Notes: generated from the sequence alone by a model not told the origin. Counted from the first letter of the stretch, positions 37,768 through 47,352 are shown. The stretch: 64,000 nucleotides of DNA from Adhaeretor mobilis (GCF_007741515.1 NZ_CP036263.1:4017178-4081177); one strand, 5' to 3'. A program made the numbers and translations.

Positions 37768-38829
37768 CTAACGTGATGCCCAACGACTGCTGGGGTACTG
37801 ATCGGCTAGTTTCTTGGCAGCCTGTTCTGCTCGGTCCGCCTTGCCCATGCCCTGCCAGAGTGATTTCAATTCAAATAGCGCTCGGGCGTGTTGCTCAGGC
37901 GACGTAGGGTAAATCAAATCCACTCGAAGGAAGGCAAATAGTGCGGCTTGCTTGTCGCCAGCCTTCAAGTAGGCTCCGCCCAGCGCATTGTAAGCCTGGG
38001 CAAGCAGGTCGGCGTCATTCTGGGGGTCGGCTTCGGCAATGATCTTCTGCAGCGTCGCTACCGACTCTTTCACATCGCCGCCAGCAGCTTTGCTGACGGC
38101 CAACTCCAGAGTTGCTGCCAGCTTGATCGGCTCAACAACCGCGCCTTTTTCTGCGGAGCTTACCACCGACTCAAATGCCGCAGACGCCTTGGCATCGTCC
38201 CCCTCGGCTTGCCAAGAGCGACCGATGAGCAAGCTGGAGCGAAGCTTGTAGTAGGGCGAATTAACGCGAGCAAGTTTCCCATAATTCTCACGTGCAGCTT
38301 GATAGTCTTCGTCAGCAAGAGCCAAGTCTCCTATCAATTCAAATGCCGGTAGCACTTGAATGCTGGATCTGTTGCTGGACAAGAATGATTTCAGCTCGCC
38401 TTGGGAGGATCCTAAGTCACCTTGTCCCGCCAAGGCAAGGCGCGCATTGGCAAGAGCAGTGACAAAAGCCACCTCACTGCGAACCTCGTCGCGACGAATG
38501 GCTTTGGTGTTGACGCCCTTGAGTGCCCTTAAGGCTTCTTTGTACTTTCCACGCTCGACAGCCAGCCGAGCGGCGTTGAGCTCAGGCGGCTCGCCGGAAA
38601 AGTAGACGCTGACGATGTCTTCAGTAGGAATCTGTTTTTCGACGCCACCGCGAGATAGCTTGATGCCCTGTGGTGAAGTCCCCTCAATCTTCCCTGTATC
38701 GACACCACTGCGACGACGCACACGATCAAGTGCGCCCTGGGCGATGACAGGCTCTGATATCAAGACCAGAGATAGTCCTGTCAAGAAGAGACGCAAGGTG
38801 GGCAAACTGCGAAGGGAGGTTCTGTTCAT
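37768..38829 (-). CDS. Secreted TPR-type protein
   Basis: 353 residues with a signal peptide (LRLFLTGLSLVLISEPVIAQ). An N-terminal beta-strand segment (DTGKIEGTSPQGIKLSRGGVEKQIPTED) is followed by TPR-like helical repeats such as FELIGDLALADEDYQAARENYGKLARV and QAYNALGGAYLKAGDKQAALFAF. It lies between the large TPR gene upstream and the ExbB-like gene downstream, all leftward, so it is probably a periplasmic scaffold for the motor. No known domain beyond TPR. Confidence 0.78.
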   Translation of the reverse strand: MNRTSLRSLPTLRLFLTGLSLVLISEPVIAQGALDRVRRRSGVDTGKIEGTSPQGIKLSRGGVEKQIPTEDIVSVYFSGEPPELNAARLAVERGKYKEALRALKGVNTKAIRRDEVRSEVAFVTALANARLALAGQGDLGSSQGELKSFLSSNRSSIQVLPAFELIGDLALADEDYQAARENYGKLARVNSPYYKLRSSLLIGRSWQAEGDDAKASAAFESVVSSAEKGAVVEPIKLAATLELAVSKAAGGDVKESVATLQKIIAEADPQNDADLLAQAYNALGGAYLKAGDKQAALFAFLRVDLIYPTSPEQHARALFELKSLWQGMGKADRAEQAAKKLADQYPSSRWASR

Positions 38830-38880
38830 GAATTTCTGATGTTCTGATAGGCGTGATCAAATTCAATTGTGAGGGCGTTG

Positions 38881-38950
38881 AACAGGAGACAACAGGGGAA
38901 GCGGAGCAGCGGCTGCCAATTGAGCTCCGTTCTCTCTGTTTCCTCCTGTT
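38881..38950. repeat. Compact member of the dispersed inverted-repeat family
   Basis: AACAGGAGACAACAGGGGAA (38881-38900) continuing to GCGGAG pairs with CTCCGTTCTCTCTGTTTCC (from 38925) to CTCCTGTT at 38950, about 21 of 26 positions, over an 18-nt loop. It lies between two TPR genes of one operon. Confidence 0.7.
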
Positions 38951-38967
38951 AACACTTGAGTGATTTT

Positions 38968-41900
38968 CTATTGGGCTTCTTCAATCTGCTTAAGCAGATC
39001 CTCAAAGGCGGCTTTCCATTTGGGACCACCGAGATCGGGATACAAGTTTTTCATCGATTGAATGTTTTTCTTCGCGGAGGAAAGCTGTTTCTGTTTCTCG
39101 CTAGGCGAGCCAATGAGCCCGGACTGGAAACGCGCTTTGGCAATATTAAAGCGTGACTCGAAAAAGAGCGACTCGTACCGTTTCGCGTTGGCGGCTCCTT
39201 TGGGGCCAGCTGCTAGTGAGCGTTTCTTGAATTGGTCTCCCACGGAGGCAAGCTTCAACCAGCCCCAGATGAGGTTCTTGCCAGCCTTGGGCTTTGCACC
39301 ACGAATGGCCTGTTCGAGTTTCGCCGGCTGCTTCTTGGCAGCGCCTTGCTGCTGGAGGGTTTCTGCGGCGACAACTTGCAACTCCAGCAGGCTCGACTTC
39401 TTTTCGAGAATCTTCACGTAGAGATCGAGGGCCTGATCGTAGTTGCCGAGTGCCCGTTCACAATCAGCCAATTTTTTCCGGACAGCTAGCAAAGAATTCG
39501 CATTGGGTGCGTACTTTTCATCTTGGGCTGCCGCTAGGAGAATCTCGTTGTAAGCTTGCTGAGCACGCTTGATGTACTGATTGGCCGCATCGCCCTGCAG
39601 GCCCTCGCCGAGCTGCAGATAGGTTTGAGCCACCCAGTTGCGGATCGCCCAGCTATCGGCATCGTCGCGACTACTGACGCGCTGAAGTACGTCCTCAAAA
39701 GTCTCAGCGATCGCTTTAGCTTCGTTGGTCTTTCCTTGGGCGTTCAGTTCCTTCATCTGGCGTTGCATCTGTAAGCCCAGGCCAAGATAGATCTTGGTTA
39801 AGGCAGCGCTGTCCTTAGACGATTTCTCCAGTGATTCCATGATCTTCTTTGCCCCCGCCCGACGTGGCGGCTGAGCAAACAACATTGCCCTGAGCGCTGC
39901 CTTATACACTTCCTCCACAAATCTCTGACCTTTGGCGGCCGGTGACTTAGTCTCTACCAAGGTCAATGGCCCTACTTTCTTGTCTTGCAGGACTTCCAAT
40001 GCCGTCTTGGGGTCGCCCAGAGCGAGCCGGTACTGCGCGAAATAAAGGATGCCCGCCGCGGCACTTTGGCTGGGCTGTCCGGCTTTCTGTTGACCTTCGT
40101 AACCCTTCTGAAGGAGCATGCCGGCCTGTTTCTGCAAGTTCATGACTTCTGCGGAGGGCTCGCCATCGACTCCACTGCTGGCAGCCAAGTACTTCGTCCA
40201 CAATGAAGCGCCCAATGCGAGCTGCGCTGCCGCTCGATTGCCAGCGGGTAGTTTTTTTAACAGTAGTTCTGCGTCCTCCACACGATCGTCCTTCAAGGCA
40301 ATCTTCATGAGTAGGTTGACTGCGGCACCTGCCTCGGGCGATTCGGGCGCGCGCTCCGCCACTGCTTGTGCCAGGCTTGCGAGTTGACTAGTGAGGAAGC
40401 CACCAGCTGAGTCACCAGCCTTCTTTTGTGACTGGTTGTAGAGTGCTTCGTACGCAGCAAGAGCGACTTTCGCAGCGCCCGACTGGTACTTGCTGTCGGG
40501 GTAGCGCAGGGCCAAAAAATGCCCCAACACGGCTGCTTCTTGAAGACGTTGCTGCTCCCAGTACATCCACGAGAGGTAGTAGCGCACGGAATTGAGCTCG
40601 TCGAGTGGAGTCTGCGTGCCCGCCAGAGCTAGTGCCGATTCAAAGGCGCTGAGCGCCGCGGCGGCATTGGCTTGACTCGACTGCTCAAGCTCTGGCACGG
40701 CACTCGGATTGTTCTCTTTAGCGAGTCGTACTGCCATCTGGGAGGATTTCATCATTTCCAATGAATTTTTCCCTGCGCTCAGAGCGTCTGCAAACGTGTT
40801 AAGTTTGGAGACCGATGCCGGGGCGGAACTCATGGACACGAGCAGCGCACGAGCTTCCTGCTGAAATTCGTTAGGTTTCCGTGAGACATCTCGCAGTAAG
40901 AGCCGTATTTCTGACTGGAAGTCCTTGCTCGTATCCTTCTTGGATTGTGCTTGCATTGCACCGGCAAGCCGGTAGGTGACCTCCAACCATTCCGGTTTGA
41001 TCGCCTCAGCGGTTTCAGCCGACTTAAGCCACGCGCGGGCGTCGGTAATGGCTTCATCGTACTTTTCCTGAGCGATTAGGCACTCAGTCCGACCGCGATG
41101 GGCTCGAGAGATTGCTCTACGAAACTCGGCGTTCGAAGTGGGCTGAGCGACGAGATCTTCATAGCAGCCGAGTGCTTTGTTGTACTCACCCGCTTCCTGA
41201 AAACAGCGACCCTGGTAATACCGGCCGTAATAGCCGACTAACGTATCGTCGTAGTCGTCAAACAGCTCGCCAAAAGCCTTGCCCGCCGAGGCGAGCTTTG
41301 CCTTCGCTTTGTCTGAACCGGCCTCGAAGGTGGTGGCCTGCTCAAATGCCACCTTGGCAATGAGGAACCTGGATTCTGCGATCGTGCCCCTTAGTCGACT
41401 CCGTTCGGCCTTCTGCTTGTTGTTCGCTTGCGCCGGCTTGGGTAATTCAGACAATCTCTTTTCTGCAAGCTTGCTCAAGCTCTGGGTCGCGCGGCTTGCT
41501 TTTTCGAACCGAATATTCGCTTCGGCGAGCAGTTGTTTGCGCTGCGCTCCGGCTTGGGCGGGCAAGCGATTGGCGCGGGCCACTTCGAATAGGGCCAGCT
41601 CCGAATAGATAGTAGCCGCCTGACTGAGAGCATCGGTGGTGAAATCAGCATCAGGTTGATCTGCGGCAAGTGACTCAAAAAGCTCCGCAGCATCTTGCAA
41701 CTGCTTCGCGCGCTGTTGTTGTGATCGAGAAGCACGTGCCTGAGTGGCTAAGCTCATGGCACGCTGGTAGGGAATGCTCTTCTTGAATGCAGCGTCCGTG
41801 AAAGGCTGCTTCTCTGCCCAGTCGAGATAGCCTAAAGCTGTATCGTGCCAACCATGCTCGCGTAGAGATTCGACAAAATCGGAATCCGGTCCAGCGAATG

Positions 41901-41994
41901 CCGTGGGACTGCTCATCGCCAGCACGATGCAAATCAGGCAACGCACGACCATGGGCGGCGCGAAGGTTGTGTCTCCTAGTAGGGACATGGACAA
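38968..41994 (-). CDS. Large periplasmic TPR-repeat protein
   Basis: 1008 residues. A signal peptide-like segment (VVRCLICIVLAMSSPTAFAG) is followed by helical repeats over the whole length; TPR units are clear at YYGRYYQGRCFQEAGEYNKALGCYEDLVA and in DCERALGNYDQALDLYVKILEKK. It is rich in Ala, Lys and Glu with no catalytic motif. As the first gene of the leftward set TPR-TPR-ExbB-ExbD-ExbD, it may be the component that the motor acts on. Such gene sets are common in planctomycetes, their role not settled. Confidence 0.78.
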   Translation of the reverse strand: MSMSLLGDTTFAPPMVVRCLICIVLAMSSPTAFAGPDSDFVESLREHGWHDTALGYLDWAEKQPFTDAAFKKSIPYQRAMSLATQARASRSQQQRAKQLQDAAELFESLAADQPDADFTTDALSQAATIYSELALFEVARANRLPAQAGAQRKQLLAEANIRFEKASRATQSLSKLAEKRLSELPKPAQANNKQKAERSRLRGTIAESRFLIAKVAFEQATTFEAGSDKAKAKLASAGKAFGELFDDYDDTLVGYYGRYYQGRCFQEAGEYNKALGCYEDLVAQPTSNAEFRRAISRAHRGRTECLIAQEKYDEAITDARAWLKSAETAEAIKPEWLEVTYRLAGAMQAQSKKDTSKDFQSEIRLLLRDVSRKPNEFQQEARALLVSMSSAPASVSKLNTFADALSAGKNSLEMMKSSQMAVRLAKENNPSAVPELEQSSQANAAAALSAFESALALAGTQTPLDELNSVRYYLSWMYWEQQRLQEAAVLGHFLALRYPDSKYQSGAAKVALAAYEALYNQSQKKAGDSAGGFLTSQLASLAQAVAERAPESPEAGAAVNLLMKIALKDDRVEDAELLLKKLPAGNRAAAQLALGASLWTKYLAASSGVDGEPSAEVMNLQKQAGMLLQKGYEGQQKAGQPSQSAAAGILYFAQYRLALGDPKTALEVLQDKKVGPLTLVETKSPAAKGQRFVEEVYKAALRAMLFAQPPRRAGAKKIMESLEKSSKDSAALTKIYLGLGLQMQRQMKELNAQGKTNEAKAIAETFEDVLQRVSSRDDADSWAIRNWVAQTYLQLGEGLQGDAANQYIKRAQQAYNEILLAAAQDEKYAPNANSLLAVRKKLADCERALGNYDQALDLYVKILEKKSSLLELQVVAAETLQQQGAAKKQPAKLEQAIRGAKPKAGKNLIWGWLKLASVGDQFKKRSLAAGPKGAANAKRYESLFFESRFNIAKARFQSGLIGSPSEKQKQLSSAKKNIQSMKNLYPDLGGPKWKAAFEDLLKQIEEAQ

Positions 41995-42417
41995 TTCGAT
42001 CGAGAGTGGGGAGTCTACGCAGCGTCAGTTTGGTTACCTATCGGCTTAGTCTTTCGACAGGCAAGAAAATAGCGCAAACAAAAAATAGCTGAGTGATCGC
42101 TTCGCTCCGCCAAAGGAGGAAGCTCACAATAGTGTTCCGTACAGCACGCGATGCTGCCGCTGTATTGTAGCTATCGCCAATAGATTCGACCACACCCGGG
42201 GAAGACGGCGTTGAAACTTGGGGAAGGTCAATTCGTGGCGGTGTTGTGAACTTTTATGGGTGAGGAAAGTGGGGATGCGAATCCAGGGGAGGGGAACTTT
42301 AAGCGGTAACTTGACCTTTCCGCAATGCTAAGTGCCTAGGCGAGGCGGAGCTTGCGGGCTATTGGTACAATAGGAGCCGACTTTCATCCCGAAGCACGCC
42401 TCAAGTACTTTGCCGCA
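41995..42417. other. Divergent intergenic region
   Basis: About 420 bases between the leftward TPR operon and the rightward pair of membrane-anchored proteins. A weak inverted repeat (GGAAGGTCAA at 42222-42231 and TTGACCTTTCC at 42311-42321) is the only structure seen. It should contain both promoters, which I cannot place. A TTG start at 42352 extends the next gene but is less likely than the ATG at 42418. Confidence 0.45.
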
Positions 42418-43452
42418 ATGCGTTTCCAATCGAGTAAACCTGATCGTGTACAGCCCGTGTCTCGCGGCTTGCGGCTCAAGCTATGGTTGTTGCTAGGAAT
42501 GTTGGCCATGGTGGGCATGATGATGCGACACCTGCAGCAGCCAGCTACGGCTGAAAAACTGGGGCGGTTATTCTCCTTGCAGGAGAACGCCAGCCCTGTC
42601 GGGGAGGAGCGGAAAAGAATGCTCTCTGATGAGCTTGATTTTCGAGAGAGCGCAGCTAGCGACGTGCTCAAGATAGATCCTAGTAAGGAGCCACATCCAG
42701 AGGAGAGTGCTAACGGCGAAACCACTCGGGTACGCATGAAACAGGCTGCTAGCGTCACGGACGAATTGAGGGGCGACGATGACCTCACGTCGCTGCTAGA
42801 CAATGTGGAAGATAACGCCCTCTTCCTGAAGTCGGAAGAAGAGGCATGGCTAGCAGTACTGGAAGCGGTGCGAAGTGAGGGAGTCGATGGGTTATCCGAG
42901 AAGAGCATCGGGCAACTGGCCTACGCGCAACTCATCGAACAGCCAAAGGTATATCGCGGCAGAGTGGTAACAGTGCATGGCACAGTTCTACGAGAGGAAG
43001 AGCTCACACCAGTCGACAATGAACTGGGCATCGCCAACTATCACCGTCTGGTAATAAGCCCCACGGGAGGCGGCCAGTGGCCGTTTGTAGTTTATGCGAT
43101 CTCGTTGCCGGAAACTTTCCCGCGGGGCGAGAAGTTGCGTGAAGAAGTAACCGTGCACGGCTACTTCTTTAAGAACTGGTCCTACCCCCACTCACAGGGC
43201 TACGGTCTGGCACCGATCGTGGTTGCGAATTCCGTCGAGTGGCAACCGAGGCCCCCGTCCGCTGAGTTAAAAGTAAAAAGCACAGCTGAGCTGCCTCCAT
43301 GGTGGGCCATCGCCAGTGTCGCTGTTGCTGCGCTGTTGTTGGTCAGACTGTTGTCTTGGAACACGCGCCGCGTTTCAACGGTTAGTAAAGCACGAGAGGC
43401 GGCCAATGCTGCCAGCTTGCAACGACTGGCAGAGAGGGAGACTGGCGATTGA
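42418..43452 (+). CDS. Bitopic membrane protein with OB-like domain, function unknown
   Basis: 344 residues from the ATG at 42418. There is a hydrophobic segment near the N-terminus (KLWLLLGMLAMVGMMM) and another near the C-terminus (WWAIASVAVAALLLVRLL), so most of the chain faces one side, probably the periplasm. A beta-rich region (RGRVVTVHGTVLREEELTP then VTVHGYFFKNWSY and PIVVANSVEWQP) looks like an OB-type barrel and recurs in the next gene. I recognise no family. Its stop codon overlaps the next gene's start (TTGA). Confidence 0.68.
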   Translation: MRFQSSKPDRVQPVSRGLRLKLWLLLGMLAMVGMMMRHLQQPATAEKLGRLFSLQENASPVGEERKRMLSDELDFRESAASDVLKIDPSKEPHPEESANGETTRVRMKQAASVTDELRGDDDLTSLLDNVEDNALFLKSEEEAWLAVLEAVRSEGVDGLSEKSIGQLAYAQLIEQPKVYRGRVVTVHGTVLREEELTPVDNELGIANYHRLVISPTGGGQWPFVVYAISLPETFPRGEKLREEVTVHGYFFKNWSYPHSQGYGLAPIVVANSVEWQPRPPSAELKVKSTAELPPWWAIASVAVAALLLVRLLSWNTRRVSTVSKAREAANAASLQRLAERETGD

Positions 43453-44912
43453 ACACTCGATTCGCAATGGTCTGTATCCTACTGAGAGGCTCCGCTGCAA
43501 GCATTTGCTGGGTTTGCTTCACAGCAAATGCTCAAGTAGACCTAAAGTCCCCCGGCTTTGCTGAAGTCCTGCGTGACGCTGACATCGGCGAGCCCAAATA
43601 TCGTCTGTTTGAAACATGGGACGGAACATGGTCCCACTCTCGGACAGAGCTCGCAACACAGATTCTCTACTGGTTCGAAAGATTTGATGCCTCGCAGCAT
43701 AAGAACTGGGAAATTCCCCAACCTGGTGAAAGCATCAAAGATTGGATTGCACATCGCGGGGAACTTGTTGAGATCACGGGCCTAGTCGTTTCCGCCCGAC
43801 AACTGACGAGCGACCAGCCGTGGTACTCGCTCGTCGTTCAAAGCGATGCGTTTCCTTTTCCCGCGGCCATTCTCACGAGAAAAATCCCGGGAGCTTGGAG
43901 CCGATCAGAAGATTCGTCACTTGCTCAGCCGATTTCCTGCCGCGGAGTGATTCTTGGCAATCAGGATGTTGGCGACAAGCCTGCTCTCGTGTTGCTGGCT
44001 GATCATGTTGCCTGGCATCCACAAGGTAACGTGCCTGCCGGTTGGTTGGAGCTTGCCAAACTGGGCTACGATGTGAGCTTGCTGGACGAAGTTCGCCACG
44101 CTCAGCCGTTCGTCACGAAACAGGTGAGTGAGGAAGCCGTTGCGTTTCGCGCGGCGCTCAAGGCAGTAGCAGCGTCGGACCACAAGAGCCTGAGCTCGCT
44201 AGCTAAGCAGGTTCTTAAAGAACGGCAGACCGAGTGGCGCAAGCTGGCTAAACTAAAACAAGTTGAACTCAAAGAGCAGGCTACCAACCGAGGAACGCCG
44301 GAGGAGTCGAAGCTACTAAAGCGGGAGTACGGCGTCGCGCTGGCGGCCCTCGAACGTGGCGAACAGGGCCTCTCTTCGGTGGCACCCTTATTTCTCACAC
44401 CGCAGGAGGAAACAGGAAGGCTTGTCTTGCTGGAGGGCACCGCACGGCGAGCCGTCAAAATTGTGTTAACCGAAGGAGATGGCCAGACAGGCGACTACTA
44501 CGAGGTCGATCTCTTCACAACTGATTCTCAAAACTTGCCGATCACGTGCTGTGTCGCGAGATTGCCCAATGGTTTCCCCGAAGGCGACTCGATTCGTGCC
44601 CCCGTACGGGTGGCTGGCTTCTTCTTCAAAAAGTGGCGTTATCGTTCACGCAAGCCCGAAGAACCCAGCCCCAGAGAACACAGCCCCAGAGGATCGCCCC
44701 AAGGTCAGAGGGCCGATTTCTCGCCGATCGTCATTGGACCGACCGTCCAGTGGGTACAACCACAGACTCCCGCAAGCAATAAGTCTTGGGGAGTATTCGC
44801 CGGAGTCGGATTCTTAGTTTTGATGGCGTTACTTTGGGTGTGGCTCACGAAAATAAGTCGGCGTGATCGAATAGCCCGCAACCGCCAGAGCCGCTACGAT
44901 GTTGGTCTGTGA
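43449..44912 (+). CDS. Bitopic membrane protein with two OB-like domains, paralogue of the previous gene
   Basis: 487 residues from a TTG overlapping the previous stop codon; a GGGAG site lies 8 nt upstream, and the resulting N-terminus gives a proper signal peptide (VCILLRGSAASICWVCFTANAQ). An ATG 6 codons later is the alternative. Two beta-rich regions: LVEITGLVVSARQL with ISCRGVILGN, and LVLLEGTARRAVKI with VRVAGFFFKKWRYR and PIVIGPTVQWV, the latter matching the previous gene. One membrane helix near the end (GVFAGVGFLVLMALLWVWL) is followed by a basic tail. The translational coupling suggests a complex of the two proteins. Function unknown. Confidence 0.68.
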   Translation: MNTRFAMVCILLRGSAASICWVCFTANAQVDLKSPGFAEVLRDADIGEPKYRLFETWDGTWSHSRTELATQILYWFERFDASQHKNWEIPQPGESIKDWIAHRGELVEITGLVVSARQLTSDQPWYSLVVQSDAFPFPAAILTRKIPGAWSRSEDSSLAQPISCRGVILGNQDVGDKPALVLLADHVAWHPQGNVPAGWLELAKLGYDVSLLDEVRHAQPFVTKQVSEEAVAFRAALKAVAASDHKSLSSLAKQVLKERQTEWRKLAKLKQVELKEQATNRGTPEESKLLKREYGVALAALERGEQGLSSVAPLFLTPQEETGRLVLLEGTARRAVKIVLTEGDGQTGDYYEVDLFTTDSQNLPITCCVARLPNGFPEGDSIRAPVRVAGFFFKKWRYRSRKPEEPSPREHSPRGSPQGQRADFSPIVIGPTVQWVQPQTPASNKSWGVFAGVGFLVLMALLWVWLTKISRRDRIARNRQSRYDVGL

Positions 44913-44966
44913 CCAACACTTTTGCTATTTGCTCGGCTACCGACGCGAGACATTCCTCTCAGGACC

Positions 44967-46172
44967 ATGCTTAGAACATTGCGGAAACGAACTGCCAAGC
45001 AACGAATTGCGAAGCCGCGTCGAGAACGCGTCGTAAAGAATCCGTTCCCGTGGTACACACCACGATTCTGGCATGGCATGAGAGCTGGAACTTGGTTTGG
45101 CCATTTGGCAAAGCATCGCTTCTCGATGTCGCCCACCCGAGTGCCCATGTGCTTAGCCGTTTCGGCAATGAGCTTCGTGAATTCGGGACTCGCGTTAGGG
45201 GACCGGGCTTGTTACTCTCGAAAAGTCTCGCGGGTAACTTTCGATAAGCCGCCGGTGTTCATCCTGGGGCATTGGCGCTCGGGGACCACCTTCCTGCACG
45301 AGTTGCTCATTCGCGATCCGAGGCACAACTACCCAACGACCTACCAGTGTTTCGTTCCGCATCACTTTTTGTTGACGGAAAAACTGATTGCCCCGTGTAC
45401 TGAGTTCCTGCTCCCACGTCGTCGCCCGATGGACAACATGGTTGCTGGCTGGCATCGCCCGCAGGAAGACGAGTTTGCGCTACAGATCATGGGAGTGCCT
45501 TCGCCCTACGCTTCGATGATGTTTCCAAAACACGGAGAAGTGCATCGTGAGTATCTCACTTTGAAAGAGCTACCCGAGGAGCATCGCACCGCATGGAAGC
45601 GCCAGCTGATGCAGTTCTTTCAACGCATCGCACTGCGAGATCAACGACGACTCGTAGTCAAGTCGCCACCGCACACAGCCCGCCTAGCCACACTACTGGA
45701 GATGTTCCCCGATGCCAAATTCATTCACATAACGCGTCATCCGGCTGAGCTTTTCGCGTCGACAGTGCGACTCTGGCGTTCACTCAACTCAGTGCAAGGC
45801 GTACACGTGCCAAAAGACGAGGCTTGGGTAGAAGATTATGTAATCGATTCATTCGAGCGAATGTACGAAGCCTTTGCGGAAGATCGTGCCCTACTGGGGA
45901 ACGACCAACTTGCGGAAGTGCGCTACGAGGACCTTGCCGCCAACCCCAAAGCAGAAGTCCAGCGAGTGTACGAGGAGTTGGACTTGGGCGGTTTCGATCC
46001 TGCCGAGCCGACGATTGATGCCTACCTAGATCAGATAAGCAATTACAGGCCCAATCAACACGAGATCGATGAGTCCATTAGCCAGAAATTACAACAGCGT
46101 TGGGCTTGGTACTACGAAGAGTACGGCTACGAACTTGCAGCGAGTGACAGAGACTCAACCGCTAGGCGTTAG
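44967..46172 (+). CDS. Sulfotransferase-family protein
   Basis: 401 residues from the ATG at 44967, preceded by AGGA; the longer frame begins with TTG at 44922. The PAPS-binding loop is VFILGHWRSGTTFLHELL (5'-phosphosulfate motif), and the 3'-phosphate motif is FIHITRHPAELFASTVRLWRS. A VRYEDLAANPKAEVQRVYEEL segment completes the family pattern. It should transfer sulfate from PAPS to a hydroxyl or amine, probably on a glycan or lipid. Planctomycetes carry many such genes. It follows the two OB-like genes by 54 bp and may be in the same transcript. Confidence 0.88.
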   Translation: MLRTLRKRTAKQRIAKPRRERVVKNPFPWYTPRFWHGMRAGTWFGHLAKHRFSMSPTRVPMCLAVSAMSFVNSGLALGDRACYSRKVSRVTFDKPPVFILGHWRSGTTFLHELLIRDPRHNYPTTYQCFVPHHFLLTEKLIAPCTEFLLPRRRPMDNMVAGWHRPQEDEFALQIMGVPSPYASMMFPKHGEVHREYLTLKELPEEHRTAWKRQLMQFFQRIALRDQRRLVVKSPPHTARLATLLEMFPDAKFIHITRHPAELFASTVRLWRSLNSVQGVHVPKDEAWVEDYVIDSFERMYEAFAEDRALLGNDQLAEVRYEDLAANPKAEVQRVYEELDLGGFDPAEPTIDAYLDQISNYRPNQHEIDESISQKLQQRWAWYYEEYGYELAASDRDSTARR

Positions 46173-46210
46173 CGTCCAGTTCCAAGGCCTAACCGTTGCC
46201 AACGCCTAGC
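46161..46210. terminator. Palindrome between convergent sulfotransferase gene and flhB
   Basis: GCTAGGCGTT (46161-46170) and AACGCCTAGC (46201-46210) are perfect inverted 10-mers 30 bases apart, the left arm overlapping the sulfotransferase stop codon. A second pairing (AGGCCT at 46183) lies within the loop. It fits a bidirectional terminator between convergent genes, but there is no T run on the minus strand directly after the stem. Confidence 0.45.
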
Positions 46211-46234
46211 GACTGAAAAATAGGCAAAACTCGG

Positions 46235-47326
46235 CTACGCAACTTTCGCGTGCGGCAGTTCGGGCATCTTCTTGCCCTTGAGTTGGTAGACATACGCCAA
46301 CACTTCGGCTACGGCGGCGTAGGCGGCGTCGGGCACGGGGTGGCCCAGCTCAACGTCTTTGTAGAGCATGCGGGCGAGCGGCTTGCGCTCGACCACAGGG
46401 ATGTCGTTCTCTAGAGCCAACTTTCGAATGCGTTGGGCGAGTACACCGGCTCCTTTGGCTACGACCACCGGGGCAGCCATTTCCAGCGGATCGTACTGAA
46501 TGGCGATGGCCAGTTCAGTGGGGTTCGTGACCACGACATCGGCCGTGGGAACTTTTTCGCCAATCCGATTGAGCGCCATCTGGCGCTGCACGGCACGACG
46601 ACGGGCGATGATTTGCGGATCGCCTTGGAGGTTCTTCATTTCTTCGCGCACTTCCTGGTGCGTCATCTTCATATCCTGCTCGTGCTTCCAGCGTTGAAAC
46701 GCATAGTCAAGAATAGCCAAGAGCAGCAGCGCCACTCCCACCCAAAGGGCCGTCTTCACAACGAGACTGGACATGAATACGGCCATCGAAATGATAGCCA
46801 TGCCACTAGAACCGGCGATCTGCTCGCGTGATTGATAGAGCACCACCGCTGCCGTGACGGCAACGATCAGCACTTTGAACATTCCAAAGCCTAAGCGGGC
46901 AACCCCCTGAAGTGAGATGATACGTTTCATCCCCGCGAGCAAGCTTAAGCGAGAAAAGTCGGGCGCTACTCGACTGGGAACAAACAGAAAGCCAACTTGA
47001 ACGAGGCTCACTGCAACGCCCGCCACGAACAATAATCCCAATACCGGAAGCAAGGCTTTACCCACATGCCCGCCAAGAAGTGTAGCGATTTGGCCCATGT
47101 GGCTAGGCTCGACAGAAAGTGGGCCGACTGCCTCAAGCTGACTACGTACCATTTGGGTACATGCTTCGGCTATGTCTCGGCCGTAGTACATAAGGAGCAA
47201 CGAGCCAGCAACTAGCAAACCGGCTGAGCCCAAGTCTTGACTAAATGCAACCTGCCCCTGTTCGCGAGCTTGTTGCTTGCGATGCGGGGTGGCATCCTGC
47301 GTCTTGTCGCCTGCTTGGTCGGCCAT
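46235..47326 (-). CDS. flhB: Flagellar export switch protein FlhB
   Basis: 363 residues. FlhB is the switch of the flagellar export gate, changing export from hook to filament proteins after it cleaves itself at NPTH. The N-terminus (DKTQDATPHRKQQAREQGQVAFSQDL), four hydrophobic segments and the cytoplasmic domain (KVPTADVVVTNPTELAIAIQYDP) are FlhB-like. Residues 268-271 read NPTE, so the autocleavage histidine is Glu; the Asn-Pro bond itself is kept. It is the last gene of the flagellar block, 26 bp behind fliR. Confidence 0.94.
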   Translation of the reverse strand: MADQAGDKTQDATPHRKQQAREQGQVAFSQDLGSAGLLVAGSLLLMYYGRDIAEACTQMVRSQLEAVGPLSVEPSHMGQIATLLGGHVGKALLPVLGLLFVAGVAVSLVQVGFLFVPSRVAPDFSRLSLLAGMKRIISLQGVARLGFGMFKVLIVAVTAAVVLYQSREQIAGSSGMAIISMAVFMSSLVVKTALWVGVALLLLAILDYAFQRWKHEQDMKMTHQEVREEMKNLQGDPQIIARRRAVQRQMALNRIGEKVPTADVVVTNPTELAIAIQYDPLEMAAPVVVAKGAGVLAQRIRKLALENDIPVVERKPLARMLYKDVELGHPVPDAAYAAVAEVLAYVYQLKGKKMPELPHAKVA

Positions 47327-47352
47327 GGTTTACTTGGAGAGTCGCGAAGTCG

